Below are positions 4,669 to 6,641 of a stretch of 6,641 nt of DNA, in pieces. The stretch covers positions 1 to 6,641 of the forward strand of contig CAJORD010000325.1 in NCBI GenBank assembly GCA_905236605.1, read 5' to 3'. The stretch comes from an uncultured Synergistales bacterium. GTDB taxonomy: Bacteria > Synergistota > Synergistia > Synergistales > Aminobacteriaceae. Within the stretch, counting starts at the first letter, position 1. Each line of letters begins with the position of its first letter. A program made the translations under genes and the position numbers. The notes below the pieces were generated by a model. It was not told the origin of the DNA. It worked only from the letters and a program-made list of their open reading frames with translations, and did no database searches.

Positions 4669-5989
4669 AACAATATAAAAGAATATTGACGCAAAAAATA
4701 TTTCCGTCCGTCGTAATTTTGAAGGCGCCGTTATATTTTTTTACGAAGTTGGAAACTGAAACTAATCCCAAGCCGTGATTTTCTGATTTTGATACAGGCA
4801 AGCCGTCGCGATTAAATTTTATTTCGCCAATAAAAAAATTTTCTACCGAAATCCCTAGCATGACTTCGGACAACATTGAGGAAATTACTTTTATATTTCG
4901 TTTGTCGGCGGGAAGTTCTTGGACGGCGTTCAGGGCGTTCTCAATCAAATTACCAAGCATCGCGCAAAATTCTGATTCTTCGATGGGAAGTTCTTTTTTA
5001 AGTTCGAGCTGCCAATTTATTTTAGTTTGCTTCGTCCGTGCCTGATTATCGTAATACGAAGCGAGAGCATCAACGGCGTTATTAGCGCAGAAGGAAATAT
5101 AAGCGCCAGTTTTTTTATTTAATTTTTCAGCGTAACTTAAAATTTCTTCGAGGCGTCCTGCCCGTGCAAGTTCAGATAAAACTGCGAGGTGTTGTCTAAA
5201 ATCGTGTCGCATCACGCGGCTTTCATTCATGTAATTTTTAAGCTCGCTGTAGCGTTTACTCTCGATTCTAAATAAATTATTTTCCTGCTGCAGCCGCGCG
5301 CTTTTTATAAGGCTGTTTGTGCTTCGCCACAAGATGTCATAAAACATAAACTCCATGAACAAAAGAAAACTTGTTAGCACCAAAAATATAGGCTGAACTC
5401 GTCCCGTCATTATGACGAAAGGACTAATTGGCGTCATCCAATATAAAACCGCGCTCATGAACAACGGAATTAAAAATAAATAGTTCCATACGCTCTCAAA
5501 AGTTTTTTCGTTAAGCAAGGTCGGGAGTTTTAATGTGAGCGTTCTAAAAAAAATTGCTCCACACACAATGACAAGTCCGAAATATACACACGAAGATTTA
5601 ATCATGAAAAGTCGCAACGAATGCCAGATTATATTTTTGATTTCGTAAGGCGACATTATTATAATCGCGTAGATATTACTCATTATACAAAGCATTACAG
5701 AATTGAAGAAACAAAATAACTTTTTTTTCATCGGCAAATCTATTAGCCAAGAGTACCAGCCGAATAAAAAAATGCCGTCCGCTATCAAAATCACTCGTGA
5801 ACGAAAAGAAGAAATCATAGCGACATATGCGGAGCTAAAAAGCAAAATCGAAATCAAAATTATCTGCGCGAAGATTAAACGACGCGACTTAATTTTTATA
5901 TATTCGCCCACAGGAAGAACTGCAAATATTATCCCGGGGATTATCATAAATACTTCGATTAAGTATCTACAAAAAATTTCAAAATTCAT
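4661..5989 (-). CDS. GHKL-type sensor histidine kinase, AgrC-like
   Basis: A 442-residue membrane sensor kinase. The N-terminal half carries about six to seven hydrophobic segments (roughly 8-27, 38-59, 66-84, 91-112, 129-150, 168-186, 200-222) with no obvious extracellular domain, as in peptide-sensing kinases. A charged linker/dimerisation helix (223-260) leads to the H-box MRHDFRQHLAVL with phospho-acceptor His262. The ATPase domain has the N-box LGNLIENALNAV (345-356; Asn347, Asn351) and a short G-box NHGLGLVSV (404-412); this is the HATPase_c_5 layout of AgrC, ComD and CitA-like kinases. The ATG at 5989 overlaps the regulator's stop by 11 bases, with only a weak SD, so translation is probably coupled. 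By family knowledge it phosphorylates the LytTR regulator encoded just upstream. The signal is unknown, and no peptide precursor or exporter gene lies in the window. The TAA falls inside the first copy of the candidate operator. Confidence 0.93.
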   Translation of the reverse strand: MNFEIFCRYLIEVFMIIPGIIFAVLPVGEYIKIKSRRLIFAQIILISILLFSSAYVAMISSFRSRVILIADGIFLFGWYSWLIDLPMKKKLFCFFNSVMLCIMSNIYAIIIMSPYEIKNIIWHSLRLFMIKSSCVYFGLVIVCGAIFFRTLTLKLPTLLNEKTFESVWNYLFLIPLFMSAVLYWMTPISPFVIMTGRVQPIFLVLTSFLLFMEFMFYDILWRSTNSLIKSARLQQENNLFRIESKRYSELKNYMNESRVMRHDFRQHLAVLSELARAGRLEEILSYAEKLNKKTGAYISFCANNAVDALASYYDNQARTKQTKINWQLELKKELPIEESEFCAMLGNLIENALNAVQELPADKRNIKVISSMLSEVMLGISVENFFIGEIKFNRDGLPVSKSENHGLGLVSVSNFVKKYNGAFKITTDGNIFCVNILLYCSS

Positions 5990-6641
5990 TTCTTGTCCGT
6001 CGTAGTCTTAAAATTTGATACTGCGTGAAAGAATCTAAAATATTTTTGTGGTGTCTTACGTGTATAGAATATTGCGCGCCGTTTTGCATTATGAAAGTGC
6101 CCTTGTCTTTGCTTAACGACATAACACAATCCATATTTATAATTACGCCTCTGTTGCATTCAAGGAAGCGTTCTTCGTTGGCAAGTATAGTTTGAAATTC
6201 TCTGAACGCCATACTACAAAGCATAGATTGACCGTTCCTCATGACTAACTCGACATTATGGTCGTTTGAAAGAATGGCAGAAATATTTTTTAATGGAATT
6301 TTATAACTGTTCCGAGAAACTCTGACATTTATATATGGCTCATGAGCCGACAAAATTTTCACAGCTTCGCTCAAAACGTAATTTATTCTTTCGTAATTGT
6401 ACGGTTTCAGAATGTAATCAAATGAATGAATTGGGAATGCCTCAAAGACAAATTCCCGCGATGTCGTCGTGAACACGATAAGAACTTTATCATCAAGCTC
6501 GCGAAGCTTTTGAGCCGTCTCTATGCCGGTGAGAGTTTTCATTATTATATCCATGAAGATAATTTGAAATTTTCCCGGCTCGAAGCTCTCTAAAATTTCT
6601 TCGCCGTTTTTAAAAGATTCTATTTCAAATTTAAGTTCCGG
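5979..6641 (-). CDS. LytTR-family response regulator, N-terminus beyond the window
   Basis: The frame is open to the right edge, giving 220 visible residues; roughly the first 20-25, including the acidic DD pocket, are missing. A start at the internal ATG 6554 would cut the receiver domain in half and is not credible. The receiver has the phospho-acceptor Asp in IIFMDIIMK (visible residue 31; window positions 6551-6549), where the usual Pro after Met is replaced by Lys, then the Thr in VFTTTS and the Lys in YILKPY. The C-terminal LytTR DNA-binding domain starts with INVRVSRNSYKIPLKNI and runs through FLECNRGVIINMDCV to the end, the ten-stranded fold found in AgrA, ComE and AlgR. It would bind paired 9-base direct repeats; a candidate site lies after the kinase gene, upstream of the secreted paralogs. 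The gene order, regulator then kinase with an 11-base overlap, marks a single two-component operon. Confidence 0.94.
   Translation of the reverse strand, partial: PELKFEIESFKNGEEILESFEPGKFQIIFMDIIMKTLTGIETAQKLRELDDKVLIVFTTTSREFVFEAFPIHSFDYILKPYNYERINYVLSEAVKILSAHEPYINVRVSRNSYKIPLKNISAILSNDHNVELVMRNGQSMLCSMAFREFQTILANEERFLECNRGVIINMDCVMSLSKDKGTFIMQNGAQYSIHVRHHKNILDSFTQYQILRLRRTRNEF

Noticed and set aside
4741..4748. A third CTTCGTAA copy inside the kinase gene, 80 bases from the first operator repeat
   Set aside because: The 80-base distance is a multiple of 20, but the GTCA half is absent and the bases encode ordinary kinase residues, so I treat it as chance.
5703..6005. 100-codon plus-strand frame opposite the kinase N-terminus
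   Set aside because: It is antisense to membrane-segment codons of the kinase and shows no domain or start signal of its own.

Overview
All genes in this window lie on the minus strand, so they read from right to left. The mix is bacterial: a class II seryl-tRNA synthetase, riboflavin genes, AGGAGG-type ribosome binding sites, an AgrC/AgrA-like (GHKL kinase plus LytTR regulator) pair, and small proteins with signal peptides. The coding DNA is moderately AT-rich and the spacers are strongly AT-rich. Together this suggests an anaerobic Firmicutes-like or Synergistota-like bacterium, but the lineage cannot be fixed from the sequence alone.

In transcription order the layout is as follows. (1) 6641-5979: a LytTR response regulator cut by the window edge, overlapping by 11 bases a GHKL sensor kinase (5989-4661). 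(2) 4668-4558: a short spacer holding two direct copies of a 20-base unit, the first running across the kinase stop codon. It is followed by a good sigma70-type promoter (TTGAGA, 17 bases, GATAAT) and a strong ribosome binding site. (3) 4557-4138 and 4021-3590: two paralogous small secreted proteins separated by an intrinsic terminator (4049-4093). (4) 3552-2938: a secreted M48-family metallopeptidase, flanked by an inverted pair of 25-base repeats. The right-hand copy continues into 7-base tandem repeats that supply the ribosome binding site of the peptidase. (5) 2825-362: a ribA-ribH-serS run, with GTP cyclohydrolase II, lumazine synthase and seryl-tRNA synthetase closely spaced or overlapping. 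(6) 384-1: the beginning of a multi-pass membrane protein that overlaps the end of serS and resembles the WecA/TagO/MraY family. It leaves the window at its left edge.

The most interesting hypothesis is a small regulatory module. The LytTR regulator may bind the 20-base direct repeats directly upstream of the promoter of the secreted paralogs, with read-through past the terminator feeding the second paralog and the peptidase. The repeat architecture and promoter are visible in the sequence; the regulatory link is inferred. A second point of interest is the repeat family around the peptidase. It has apparently become part of the translation signals of the peptidase and of the ribA leader, where it places an anti-Shine-Dalgarno sequence next to the ribA start codon.
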